This document shows positions 11,281 to 21,339 of a stretch of DNA of 64,000 nucleotides, piece after piece. A program made the position numbers and the translations under genes. The notes beneath the pieces are model-generated. The model was not told the origin of the DNA. It worked only from the letters and a program-made list of their open reading frames with translations, and did no database searches. Location of the stretch: positions 66,712,001-66,776,000 of the forward strand of contig CM060733.1 in assembly GCA_030704615.1 (NCBI GenBank), in the 5' to 3' direction. Numbering within the stretch: position 1 is the first letter of the stretch; each line of letters opens with the position of its first letter. The DNA is from Takakia lepidozioides (Eukaryota > Streptophyta > Takakiopsida > Takakiales > Takakiaceae).

Positions 11281-11930
11281 AAAATGTTCTCTTCGCTCAC
11301 CATTGCATAACTCTCTATGAAGAGTGCATGAAGTAGAGCACAAATCAAGTTTGGAGTGCAAAACGGGCAAGAAACTAAGGTCTTTGGGTCCAAATGAATT
11401 TTGATCGCTCCCAAATTTGGCACGCACGTTGCATATGAGTCATTACACGCCCCATTCAAAAGATCTGCTTCGCCACGGAATTCACTCTTTCTGTTTGGCC
11501 GTCCGTCGTAGGTCGGAAGACGGTGCTCATCTCCTCCAAAAAAAAATGTTCTCTTCGCTCACCATTGCAGAACTCTCTATGAAGAGTGCATGAAGTAGAG
11601 CACAAATCAAGTTTGGAGTGCAAAACGGGCAAGAAACTAAGGTTTTGGGTCCAAATGAATTTTGATCGCTCCCAAATTTGGCACGCACGTTGCATATGAG
11701 TCATTACACGCCCCATTCAAAAGATCTGCTTCACCACGGAATTCACTCTTTCTGTTTGGCCGTCCGTCGTAGGTCGGAAGGCGGTGCTCATCTCCCCCCA
11801 AAAAAAATGTTCTCTTTCGCTCACCATTGCAGATTTTTCTATGAAGAGTGCATGAAGTAGAGCACAAATCAAGTTTGGAGTGCAAAACGGGCAAGAAAAT
11901 AAGGTTTTGGGTCCAAATGAATTTTGATCG
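11281..11930 (-). repeat. 261-bp tandem repeat containing a Gypsy integrase fragment
   Basis: Two full units and one partial unit start at 11281, 11543 and 11804 (AAAATGTTCTCTTCGCTC). The first two each contain, on the minus strand, ~65 bp matching the integrase gene of the full element at about 39012-39080, including codons for FRPTTDGQTERVNS. These copies are at ~11465-11535 and ~11725-11795. The rest of the unit (CATGAAGTAGAGCACAAATC and so on) does not match the full-length element. The piece was captured and then amplified with its flank. Confidence 0.88.
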
Positions 11931-11934
11931 CTGG

Positions 11935-12060
11935 AGCGATCGCCAAGGTAACGGTCGGTTCTACGAGGTTTGCCCTACGTGTAGAACAAGGAATGAGGCC
12001 GGGGGGGGGGAGGGCATATAAGCCCCCAGTCATTCTCCTCTCACTTCCATTACTGGCAGT
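11935..12060 (+). promoter_or_regulatory. TATA-box module adjoining the integrase-derived repeat
   Basis: TTCTACGAGG, an AGGAATGAGG-type segment, a G run, then CATATAAGCCCCCAGTCATTC at 12015-12035 and CTCTCACTTCC. The same order of blocks occurs at 16655-16720 and 17690-17770, and inverted at 13465-13550, next to GCGACCGCC palindromes. A core-promoter role is inferred from the shared TATA element. Confidence 0.5.
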
Positions 12061-12358
12061 TTTTGTTACTAATCGGGGCATCCTGACGGGAAGATGGAGT
12101 GTTTTGCTCAGAGGTCATGTCCAGATCCAAAGACATTGGAATATTGCCTCCACACTGGGCAAAGTGGTTTTTTATCCGCATAGATGCTTTAGCGCATAAA
12201 CCCACCCCAACGCTCTTCACAACTTTATAGCCGAGGTGAGCGAACAACCGATCCTTACGATAAGAAAACTTTAATTCACATAGGTTGCACTCAACACTAC
12301 TAGTGGCACTAACAGCCAGCAACAGTGAGCGAAGAGAACATTTTTTTTTTTGGGGCAT
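12050..12358 (-). pseudogene. BED-type zinc-finger fragment of the hAT transposase family
   Basis: A 102-codon stretch with CNLC followed by an Arg/His-rich segment and GLCAKASMRIKNHF, then SEQNTPSSRQDAP. It aligns with the N-terminal region of hAT copy 1 (3768-3970), where CNFC, SCAPKASIRVK and SQNTPGSNQNVPQ occur in the same order. BED fingers bind transposon DNA. Here the finger is detached: no DUF659 or dimerization domain follows on this strand. It lies between the foldback arms, beside a TATA module in the opposite orientation. Confidence 0.7.
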
Positions 12359-12999
12359 TTATGATTGGTCCAAATTTTGGCGGGGGAGTAGTAGTGGGAT
12401 GTTTGAAGCCGCAAAACAAAACTGAGCCAAAAACAAAATTGATACGTGCAAGATACCCCCAATGTAAGGCAGTGCAAACCTATTTATTGGCTTGATAATT
12501 GTTATATAGGGTTCTACCAGTAAATGACACTCATTTCCAAAATCGGTCAAAGAGTGCACTCCTGCACCATCCAGAACCGTTCGATTGTGGCCATATCGGA
12601 TATCAACGGCGCCGGAAATTGATCTGCAAGACAATGTATCGCATTGTCCCTCATATTACTCTGGGGCCTCTTCCATGGTACATTGAACATACTGGCCAAG
12701 TCTCAAAGCGAACCAAAATCATTTCGATGGCCAACCATCCATTGAGCCATTGAATGAATTTCGATTGATCTGATATTAGTCCGGGACCTGTGAGAGGATG
12801 TCTCAAACGTACAGGCAAAGTTTGGAAGCAAACAAAAATGATTTGGATGGGCAACCATCCGTTCACCCATTGAATGTATTCTGTTGGATCTGCTATTACT
12901 TTGGGACCTGTTGGACTGCGTTTCGCGTGCTCATGTTTTTTTTTTCATTCCGTTTTTTAATGGGGCGTGTAATGACTCCATATGCAACGTGCGTATTAC

Positions 13000-13570
13000 T
13001 GGCGGTCGCTGCATTTTGAAAAAGAACAATTACAGCGACCCCCAGTAATGGCGGTCGCTGCATTTATAAAAACAAAAAAAAACTTCAAGCGACCGCCTGT
13101 AATGGAAGTGAGGGGAGAACGAGTCGGAGCCCTTTCCCCCCTGCCTCACTCCTCGCTCCATGTGCAAGACACACTTCGTAGAAGCGACCGCCACCTTGGC
13201 GGTCGCTCCATTTTTATTTTCAAAACAATTAAAATAAAAGCGACCGCCATGTATCCCCCCCCCCCCGGTCATTCCTCGCTCCACGCGCAGGACAGACCTC
13301 GTAGAAGCAACCGCCACCTTCGCGGTCGCTCCATTTTTTTAAAAACAACGACCGCCAGTAATGGCGGTCGCCCCATTTCCAAAAATAAAAAAATAAAAGC
13401 GACTGCCATAGTGACGGTCGCTGCATTTTAAAAAATAAACATTACAGCGACCACCAGAATGGCGGTCGGGGAGAATGACTGGGAGCTTATATGCCCCCCG
13501 CCTTATTCCTCGCTCCACGCGCAGGGCAGACATCGTAAAAGCGACCGCCAACTTGGCGGTCGTTCCATTT
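13000..13570 (-). repeat. Array of GCGACCGCC palindromes, left of hAT copy 2
   Basis: About nine full or half palindromes (near 13006, 13033, 13084, 13181, 13238, 13308, 13348, 13398, 13446, 13541), interleaved with three inverted copies of the promoter-like module (CTCGCTCCACGCGCAGGACAG and similar). The orientation is opposite to the array at 16535-17690, so the two arrays bracket hAT copy 2 as complex inverted ends. Confidence 0.87.
13465..13550 (-). promoter_or_regulatory. TATA-box module, inverted copy
   Basis: On the minus strand this reads ATGAGGCGG-like, GGGGGGCATATAAGC (TATA at 13485-13493), then CCAGTCATTCTCC. It matches the plus-strand modules at 12015 and 17729. Two shorter relatives lacking a clear TATA lie at ~13105-13180 and ~13245-13305. 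Confidence 0.5.
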
Positions 13571-13828
13571 AAATAAAAATGAATGCACAGTTGGAAGCAT
13601 GGCACAATTGTTCTCCATTCCACAAGCAAATCACCGAACACAAACATGAGCAAGTGACGGCCGACATTTTGGCTGGTATACACATGGGCAATATCTTTTA
13701 TTTTCCAACACATACACAACAGCAATACAATTACTCATAGTGACAATGATCACACTGGTATTACTTCACTACAGAAATATAAACATGTCCACTAAAATGT
13801 GCTGATGCATGCCTACAGCTGTTTTGCT

Positions 13829-16434
13829 TCAATTTCTACTGCTTCCACGGCGGGACGAAGAAGATCCTAATCCTAATGCTCCGATGGGTTGAAGATCCGG
13901 GTCACCCTCGACTTCACCACCGTTGCCATGATGAGTGCTGGAATCGTCCTTCCTATCCGACCTCATATGTCCAGGCCTTTGAATCTGCAAGCGACCTCGA
14001 ACCTCATTTAGTTCTCTCTGAGGTCGACTCCCACTCCGGTCTTGAATATTATCCACAGTATCTGGCCTGTTTGTGGGCCGATCGCCTACAAAAGGTTGGA
14101 CTATTCTCTGTCGTTTATGGACTTGGGACGCAATCGAAGGTGGTCTTGAATGAGGTACCGGATGGGGGTATGCCCGAGATGGACCGGCATTAGATGGTCC
14201 GGCATGTGAGGAACCACGGGTCTGCTGCGCAACACTTCGGTTAAGGTGGAATTGTAGTGACAGGTTATCATCATCCAAGGCTTCAACTTCTGTCCGGTCC
14301 AATGCAGTAGAATGATGCGTGCGTGTAGAAAACAGATCAATCCTATTGCTCCTTAATGCCCGCTGTGTTGATGGAGAGCTAGATCAGTTTTGGCATTGTG
14401 GTGGAGCTGGTCGTATCGGTGAGGCATGATCCCGTCCCGTTGACTGTACAATGGGTTCGATACCATCGTTTGTATGAACAGGGTTGCGTACATCGATCGA
14501 TCCTGGCAGCACATCACCCCTAAGCTCCATTGGGGCACTACCGGTGGCTTCAGCGTGTAGTGGGGGGCGAGGGTCGACCCCGACTTCATTTTGAGGACCA
14601 TGTTCTGGGGATGACACAATTGCAGCTTCACCTTCATCTGCGATACGCACTTATTCAAAAAGGTCATCAAAGGTCGGCTGGATATAAGCATCCTCCTCTG
14701 TGAATGTAAACGGGTCATACGCATTTTCGGGAGCATCATCGGATCCATCTTCACTATCGGAGGCAGATGATTCCCTCTGAGATGATTCTCTCTGAGGCTC
14801 AATATCGTCACTCATCCAATCAGCCTCAGAAGCAGAGTTTTCGGAATGCAAATTTCTCTCATACCATGCTGCAGCATCATCCGCTGCCCTCTCACGTAGC
14901 AGTCGGCAATTGGTATACACATACACCAATTTGTCAGCCCTTGCGGGATTCAACCTGTTGCGAATCTTGTTGTGAACAAATGAGTAACTGCTCCAATTGC
15001 GTTCGCAAGATGAGGCAGAGCACACTTGAGCAAAAATACGCTTCGCAATAAGAGCCAATGTTCTTGTTCCAGCTCCAATCAGATCTCACCATTCATGTGG
15101 CAAAATATTGAGCTCTTTAGGATCCGGCATGTCCTCAAAAGGATCGCGGCGATCTGATAAGCATTGGTATTCGGATATAGCTCTCTCTGCATGGTTTGGC
15201 AGAGCCAGTCTGCCTCCTATATATTGCCAAAGGGATGTGGTGTGTACGGATGAACGACACAACAGTCTTCGCTCGCTTGACAAGCACGTCCAATCCTTGA
15301 GGCATCATCCCTTCTTCTTGGAACCTGAATTTGCGGACAGTGTTGAGGATGCATTTTATGACGATGGTTCGAACGGACTTGCATTATGCGGGGGCTTTGC
15401 TCAATCCATTTTTACTCGACAATACCATGCTCCGAGACGACGCTGATGCCAATCGAGGCGAAATGTTTTGTCACTAACTTCTTGATGGTGGATCGGTTGG
15501 TGACGGTGAAGAGCAGTCTGGAGCACACCATCATCGATCCTCAATGAGATGCGTACACACGGACATTGCGGGACTCCAGAAAAGCCAAGTCATTGGGCAA
15601 AAGTCGAAAAATTCGAAATAACATTCGCAGCGATGATTTTTGGAAGAAATGTGAAAACTTTGTTTATATGGTAGAGCCGGTGTTAATCGTCTTGCGGGAG
15701 TTTAATGGAAAGCAACCAGTAATGGGCAAGGCATGGTTACTAATGCAAAATCTTGAGAGTTGTTTCACCCACTGTTCTTTTCCCCAATCTTCCAAAAGGA
15801 GGTCAAGGATATGAGCAGCACAACCTTGATAGTACATATGGGGATAACGTGCCAACAACATGTCTGCAGTGTTTCTCATGTTAGCGGCATTGTCTGTGCA
15901 TATTTGCACGATTCTATCACTTCCGACCCGTTCGATGAAGTCCGTCAATAGTTGGCATTGATAACGTCCATCTTTCTTCTCGCCGCTAGTGTCGACCGAT
16001 CCCAAGAATTGTTCCCCAGCTGTACATACGAGCATGACATTGAACAACGGTCTGTTTGTAACAGAACTCCAACCATCGGCACATATAGTGCTTCCATATG
16101 TTCTGATGCACTCACCCGTCCTATCATTGACCTTTTGGGTAAGTTCGGTCATGGCGTCTTCTAGCAATCCTGTGCGGAGATTGTGATAAGTCGGAGGCAC
16201 GTACATGGATCTGGACTCCGAGGTTGCTCTAACGGCATAAACAAATGTCGGAAGCCTTGCCACATTAAATGGTATGTTGGCCTCGAAGAAAAACTGCGCC
16301 CATTTTTTATCCAATTGTTTTTTCGTAGACAAGTTAAGACCTTTCTGCATGGATTGTTGTCGTAATCCTCTACTCCGTTGAAGTGTAGGGGTACAAAGAG
16401 GTGTTGAAGCAGGTGTTGCTCCGGCACAACCCAC
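13829..16434 (-). pseudogene. hAT-superfamily transposase, copy 2, rearranged
   Basis: The same protein family as copy 1. The intact N-terminal part (16434 down to ~15770) holds TICADGWSSVTNRPLFNVML and a CTDNAANM motif, typical of DUF659 regions of plant hAT transposases. The dimerization domain is at ~15110-14880 (KRIFAQVCSASSCERN). The tail is acidic and Ser-rich, continues through ~14651 in other frames, and ends at 13829 with SSRRGSSRN, parallel to the end of copy 1. The central ~480 bp (15270-15750) are inverted, as described in a separate entry. No BED finger is attached at its N-terminus. It lies between palindrome arrays at 13000-13570 and 16535-17690. It is less damaged by stops than copy 1 but cannot encode a working enzyme. 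Confidence 0.88.
15270..15750 (+). other. Two adjacent in-place inversions inside hAT copy 2
   Basis: In the middle of a minus-strand gene, the plus strand encodes two transposase pieces. Piece A (15277-15440) has DKHVQSLRHHPF. Piece B (15465-15745) has NFLMVDRLVTV through NFVYMVEPVLIVLREF. In copy 1 piece B precedes piece A, and the same holds here along the minus strand. Each piece was therefore inverted separately where it stood; a single inversion of the block would have reversed their order. The segment that precedes piece B in copy 1 (~4700-4830) is missing. This is either true rearrangement or a misassembly at palindromes. Confidence 0.75.
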
Positions 16435-16534
16435 TTGTCCAAGGACACCCGAAGCCTCACAAGAGCAAGGGCAGGGTGTTGGGTTCAGCGAGATTTCTCA
16501 CGATTACACTTGGTGGGGAGCAGGTGTTTCATGT

Positions 16535-17690
16535 AGATGGCGACCGCCATTTCTGGCGGTCGCTGTAATGGTTATTTTTTAAAATGCAGCGACCGCCATT
16601 ACTGGCGGTCGTTTTTTTTTTTCTAAATGGAGCCACCGCGAAGGTGGCGGTCGCTTCTACGAGGTCTGTCCTGCGCGTGGAGCGAGGAATGAGGCGGGGG
16701 GGGGATATACATGGCGGTCGTTTTTATTTTAATTATTTTGGAAATGAAGCGACCGCAGTTACTGGCGGTCGCTTTTTTGTTTCTTGGAGGAAAATGGGGC
16801 GACCGCCATTAGGGGCGGTCGCCGGTATTGTTGTTTTTTGTAATTGCAGCAACCGCCATTATTGGTGGTCGCCGATATTGTTGTTTTTTGTAATTGCAGC
16901 GACCGCCATTAGTGGCGGTCACTTTTTTAAAAATTTGGTTGGAAATGGAGCGACTGCCATTTGTGGCGGTCGCTTTTATTTTAATTATTTTGAAAATGAA
17001 AAGGAAGCAACCGCCATTACTGACGGTCGCTTTTATTTAAATGTTTTTGTAAATGAAGGGACCGCCATTACAGGCGGTCGCTTCTCTATATTTTGGAGGA
17101 AAATCAAGCGACCGCCATTACGGGCGGTCGCTGCAATTGTTTTATTTTTTGTAAATCCAGCGACCGCCACTACTGGCGGTCGCTTTTATTAAAATTTTGT
17201 TGGAAATGGAGCGACCGCCATGACTGGCAGTCGTTTTTATTTTAATTGTTTTGAAAATCAAGCAACCGCCATTACTGGCGGTTGCTTTTATTTTATTTTT
17301 TTTGAAAATGTCTGCTCAGCTGTACCTTGGTGGTTCTCACAGACCAATCGGACATTATCTGATTACAGACATAAGCAGTACACACAAGAGGTCCTTTTGG
17401 ATTGATGGTCGGTCAAATCCTCCATGGGTCATGACACAAGGTCAAGGACAATGTGGACCGCCATTACTGGCGGTCGCTTCAATTCTTAATGTCTCCGTAA
17501 ATGTAGCGACCGCCTATGTTGGCGGTCGCTTATTTATTTTATTTTCGGAAAATGGAGCGACCGCCTGTTCTGGCGGTCGCTTATTTTAATTTTTTCCGGA
17601 AAATGGAGCGATCACCAGTTCTGGCAGTTGCTTATTTTTTAATTTTCCGGAAAATGGAACGACCGCCAAGTTGGCGGTCGCTTCTAGAAG
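16535..17690 (+). repeat. Large array of GCGACCGCC palindromes, right of hAT copy 2
   Basis: About 20 units at ~50-bp spacing (16539, 16588, 16630, 16749, 16798, 16849, 16899, 16950, 17007, 17059, 17107, 17160, 17211, 17262, 17457, 17505, 17557, 17606, 17659). The typical unit is GCGACCGCCA-TTAC-TGGCGGTCGC, a perfect 10-bp stem with a 4-base loop. Linkers are T/A-rich (TTTTATTTTAATT-like, ending GAAAATGGA). At 17262 both arms carry the matching change (GCAACC with GGTTGC), so pairing is kept. A ~150-bp non-palindromic stretch interrupts the array at 17300-17450. Confidence 0.92.
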
Positions 17691-18050
17691 ATTCGCCCTG
17701 CACGTGGCCCGAGGAATGGGGGGGGGGGATATAAGCCAAGGGAGGCTCATTCTCCCCTCACTTCCTCTCCACACAACTTTTGTGTGCGTGACACTTCATT
17801 ATTCCACGACACGTAGTCACGTAGAGAAAGAGGACATTGGTTGGGTGGGGGGTATTTTTTGCCGCGATTTCTGTGAGGTCGTTGCAGAATGCTCCCATAG
17901 GCCCTCCTCTGGCTTCCAGGATCATTTTATTCTACAAAATTAGCTTTTAGGAACTATTTTGACACCTACTCAAACCTACTTAACGGGGGAAGGGTTTAGA
18001 GTTACGGCTTATTAGAAAACCTCGTTTAGTGTTGCTTCGATTGTTGCAGA
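17690..18050 (+). promoter_or_regulatory. TATA-box module and leader upstream of the RING remnant, copy 2
   Basis: GATATAAGCC at 17729-17738 is followed by GGCTCATTCTCCCCTCACTTCC, and TTGGTTGGGTGGGGGGTATTTT lies at ~17841. This parallels the region 7255-7395 before the RING gene of copy 1. The order array, TATA module, leader, RING start is the same in both loci. Confidence 0.58.
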
Positions 18051-18345
18051 ATGGCAGAGGGCTAGGACGATGACTGTCATGGAAGAGATGATCCCAATGA
18101 ACATGGACCGCCCCCTAAGAAAATCAAAGGGTCAAGGCAAGACTTGAATTGAGAAGTATATAGTGACCCTAGCATACTAGTAGAAGAGGGCTAGGAGGAT
18201 GTTCCGGAAGAGTTTAGGTGGCCGATGGCGAGATGCAAAAAATTCGTGAAATGGTACCACATCAATCGATTGTGGCCTTTGGATAGGCATGACGTGCAAA
18301 CCCAAAACAATTACGCAGAGTCTCCCAGTTGTACTGTCAGGAAAT
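18051..18345 (+). pseudogene. 5' remnant of the RING-protein gene, copy 2
   Basis: Homologous to 7633-7930 of copy 1. It starts ATGGCAGAGGGC with a stop at the fifth codon, then an Asp-rich stretch, PPPKKIKG (NLS-like), and the shared HINRLWPLDRHD near 18270. That match locates the frameshift in copy 1 near 7830. Homology fades after ~18345, and the RING finger and C-terminus are absent. The host-like sequence that follows carries an ABC-transporter exon. Confidence 0.75.
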
Positions 18346-18668
18346 GCAGGTTCATTCTCTCAACCATATGACTTTACCCACCTATCTCAGCAACAGCGAT
18401 AAATCCTACATATTGTTTAGCCACCATCTTCACAGTACTTTTTTTAACTGACCAATTTCAATAAGCAATCTTGAATTCCATAAGATCAAAAAGAATGTGT
18501 GTCATCTTTGTGCTCAAACATTGCTGTTAGACCCTCAGGCATGGAACTTAGCAAGGCATTTTTCAAGCTCACTCTCGCTTTACGAAATCAATGTGAACCT
18601 CTGGAAACTTGAACGTCTGCAGGCCTATAATTCTGGAAATAATAATCAAAATCTTTATCCATGTGCAG

Positions 18669-18941
18669 GTTTTTGAGTGTGAGAGACGAAATTCACAGTA
18701 TGGAATATCTGCATACGCACTCGGGACCTTGCTATCATGCCTGCCTTTCCTTTTCCTGATGTCTCTGGTGTCCTCATGCATAGTGTACTTCCTCGTGGAG
18801 CTGCATGCAGGATTTGGGCACTTCATGTATTTCGTTTGTATTCTCTTCTTCAGTCTGCTGGTAGTTGAGAGTTTAATGGTGGCCATCGCAGCTATAGTTC
18901 CAAACTATTTTGTGGCCATGGTTGTCGGAACTGGATTTCAG
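18669..18941 (+). CDS. ABCG half-transporter, transmembrane-domain exon
   Basis: A 91-codon, phase-0 exon bordered by TGTGCAG and GTATGC splice signals. It encodes VFECERRNSQYGISAYALG, then a run of hydrophobic segments and a FHFMYF-like stretch (here GFGHFMYFVCILFF), ending in SLMVAIAAIVPNYF. These match the ABC2-type membrane domain of plant ABCG (WBC11/ABCG11-like) half-transporters, which export cutin and wax lipids at the plasma membrane. The ATP-binding half is not found in this window. With the exon at 19584 it forms a fragment of a gene whose 5' part is missing, so a pseudogene is likely. Subfamily assignment is from recalled family features. Confidence 0.72.
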
Positions 18942-19583
18942 GTATGCATCATGCTAGTGTCTTCGCCATAGAACATGCATTGAATTTCAACTACCAGATC
19001 TCAAGTGTTGTTTGCACATCTGTAGTAGGGGACATCATCGCTACAACATAAGCCACATGTTGAAATTTTTTGGCAAATCATTTCTATTGTGCTTAGAACA
19101 TGAACTGAACAAAAAGCTCACCACAGTTAAATATGTAAATCTGTGTGCGGTAGTCTTCAAGTTTTAGCATAACCTCTACAAATGCCAACACAATTTCTAA
19201 ATAGACATTGCAGAGCATATTTATGCTAGTTGGGGGCTATTTCTGACTTGCCCGTGACATTGCAAGGCCTATTTGGACATATCCACAGTCATACATCTCC
19301 TTCCACACATATTCTATTGCGGTAATTCTCAGCCCCATCTTATGCTTTGCTTTGCCAGATATATTATGAAGGGCTTAGCTCTATTCTGGTGGTCTGGGCT
19401 GTGTTTTATACTTCAGCAGGCAAAGGCTTTTTCTAATTAGCACTCCATCCCCAGTTTGGTTTGGGCAAAAAGAGGAAAAGTGGTGTGAGAATACAAAGAA
19501 CTGAATTTCAGGCACATCCCTATTGCAGAGAGAAACCCACAAACTTTTCACTGTCCACATGGATGCCATTTTGGATTTGACAG

Positions 19584-19679
19584 GGCATGTTTGAGAATGA
19601 ATTCAGGGGCTTAACGGATCTTCACAACAGTCTCCAACTTCCAGGCGCTATGTACAAATTGGAGCGTCCTGGAAAGTGA
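19584..19679 (+). CDS. ABCG half-transporter, candidate C-terminal exon
   Basis: An open stretch after a TTTGACAG acceptor, starting GMFENEFRGLTDL and containing LPGAMYKLE, then stopping at 19677-19679. In ABCG11-type proteins the C-terminal loop has the pattern Y/F-x-N-D/E-F-x-G-L followed by a PGE-type motif, so this fits the next exon. The exon(s) expected between 18941 and 19584 (loop after the membrane segments) are not recognisable, and the final membrane helix is absent. Likely a decayed gene end. Confidence 0.45.
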   Translation, partial: GMFENEFRGLTDLHNSLQLPGAMYKLERPGK

Positions 19680-20309
19680 AAAGATGTGGTTATTATCTTA
19701 TGCATGGCTGTATTTTACCATGCTGTGTTCTATGCATTCATTTCTCTATACCAGTACACCCAGCCCCTGCTGGATTCCTTCAAGCTTCAACGACAGCAAA
19801 GATGGAGACCCTGAAGCATGGTTACTTTCCTGGCTCAAACCACTGTTGCTTTCTGGTGAAACTAGACCATTAGCAGTCAGGAATCCGTATATTACAAAGA
19901 GTGTAGTCTCAGGTGCAAGAATATTTATAGAACAAGTTAATTGTTTGAAAAAACACTCCAAGAACATCTCGAAGATCTTCACTTTGGTGATCACACAATC
20001 CATTTCGAGAAATAGTTGGGCTATGAAAGCTATGAAAGCTCCTTTAAAAGTATCAACCTTTGGGAATGTCTTCCATGCTGAGCTTGGCAGAGAGGCAACA
20101 TTGTTATCCCTTCTCAAACCTCAAAAAAGATAAAAGAAACACGTAGTATAGAGAAATCATTGCACCAGATACAACATGTGGTCATTGTGGGCAATCCACA
20201 TGGTCAATGTGTCAATGGATTGACCATGCACATTCAACCTTTCAATGTGCATATTTTATTTTCTTGCCTCACGAAAGTTTAGGCTTCATTTGTCAACATA
20301 GAAGATGAC
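19680..20309. other. No recognisable gene
   Basis: One open frame of ~150 codons (19684-20133, plus) has no recognisable domain. Its composition is not clearly coding. The segment lies between the ABCG fragment and a solo LTR. Confidence 0.5.
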
Positions 20310-21022
20310 TGTCGCGCACCTCACTTCGGTAAACTCCCCTTCAAGTCGTAGTTACTCGCTTTGATTCGCGCGCCTAACTCCCAAACTGGCCGCCGGGCCA
20401 ACTCGGAGCTTCGGCTGCTCACCGGGGCATAACGGTCCCCCTTGCACCTCCAAAAGACCATCCACCACTTTGGGCCTAATATCAATTCCCTTTGATAGAT
20501 GGCAGTCCGGAATAGCTCCCCACACCTTGGTCGCTTTTCGGCTCGCACGCTTACTCACTAGCTTTTGGTCACCAACGGGCTTGCACCGTTCTCAGGGTTA
20601 CTACTCCCTATATATACTTTTGTAGGTGTCCGCGGGGGTTCCACAACTAGCCAAGTCCAAATCTGGTGCACCACCACCTAGACCCTCGACCTCTTGTGGT
20701 GAGTCGCGATGAGTCTTGGCCCACCTACCACGGCCCCAATGGACCGCGGTGAGTCCCAAGACTCCCCACGACTCCCACCACAAAGCCTCAGCCTCATGGT
20801 GAGTCCTATTCCACCCCCACTACGACTCCCTAAGCTACCACCACCCCTCGTGGAGCCCCCCCACCGCAACCCGGTTTGCGGGGCTCCACCTAGTGAGCGC
20901 CTCCATCTCCGGCACTCAAGGGTGCTTCAGCCCCTTTTCCTATTCGCTACCGTTGCCCCCACCACAGGGGCAGCCCCTCTTGTGTCCCGACCCCCCGTCC
21001 TCAAGGCGAAGGGCCCGCGACA
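20310..21022 (-). mobile_element. LTR of the chromovirus family, reverse orientation
   Basis: About 713 bp running from TGTCGCGCACCTC to GCGACA. It is the reverse complement of the LTRs at 34491-35212 and 40732-41458, with more substitutions and so older. The TATA region (TATATATAC, near 20612) and the CACTCACCGC-type GTGAGTC repeats of the LTR are present. Only the 3' flank of an element follows on its right. Confidence 0.9.
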
Positions 21023-21335
21023 CACACCCTTATCAACGAGGAATCGATGTCCTCATCGACTTGTCCTTTTTTTGTGGAAACTAACATCCAAGTTGTGGCA
21101 TCCCACATCAAGGAGTTTGTTTCCGTACATGGCGTCCCATGACAAAGAATCAAACCCTCACTTGACTCTACTCCCCACTAGCTAGTTTGGCCGACTTCCT
21201 CCAAGTCATGGCCAAGGATGGAGCTTCTCAAACTCCACCCAGTGCACTCTTCTTGGCCCTCTTCATGGCCAAGGAACGATCCTCTTCGGGGATCGAATTG
21301 CCTTATTGCAACAACATTGTTTGCGACTGGTTGTG
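21023..21335 (-). mobile_element. 3' untranslated piece of the same Gypsy family
   Basis: Reverse complement of the region just upstream of the 3' LTR of the full element (about 40430-40731), including the segments around the CTAGCTAGTT and CAACAACATTG motifs. With 20310-21022 it is a truncated reverse-orientation element that has lost all coding sequence. Confidence 0.85.
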
Positions 21336-21339
21336 ATGC

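Noticed and set aside
16535-17690. CRISPR-like array (palindromic repeat every ~50 bp)
   Set aside because: The linkers between palindromes are similar AT-rich sequences rather than unique spacers. There are no cas genes and the context is a plant nuclear transposon.
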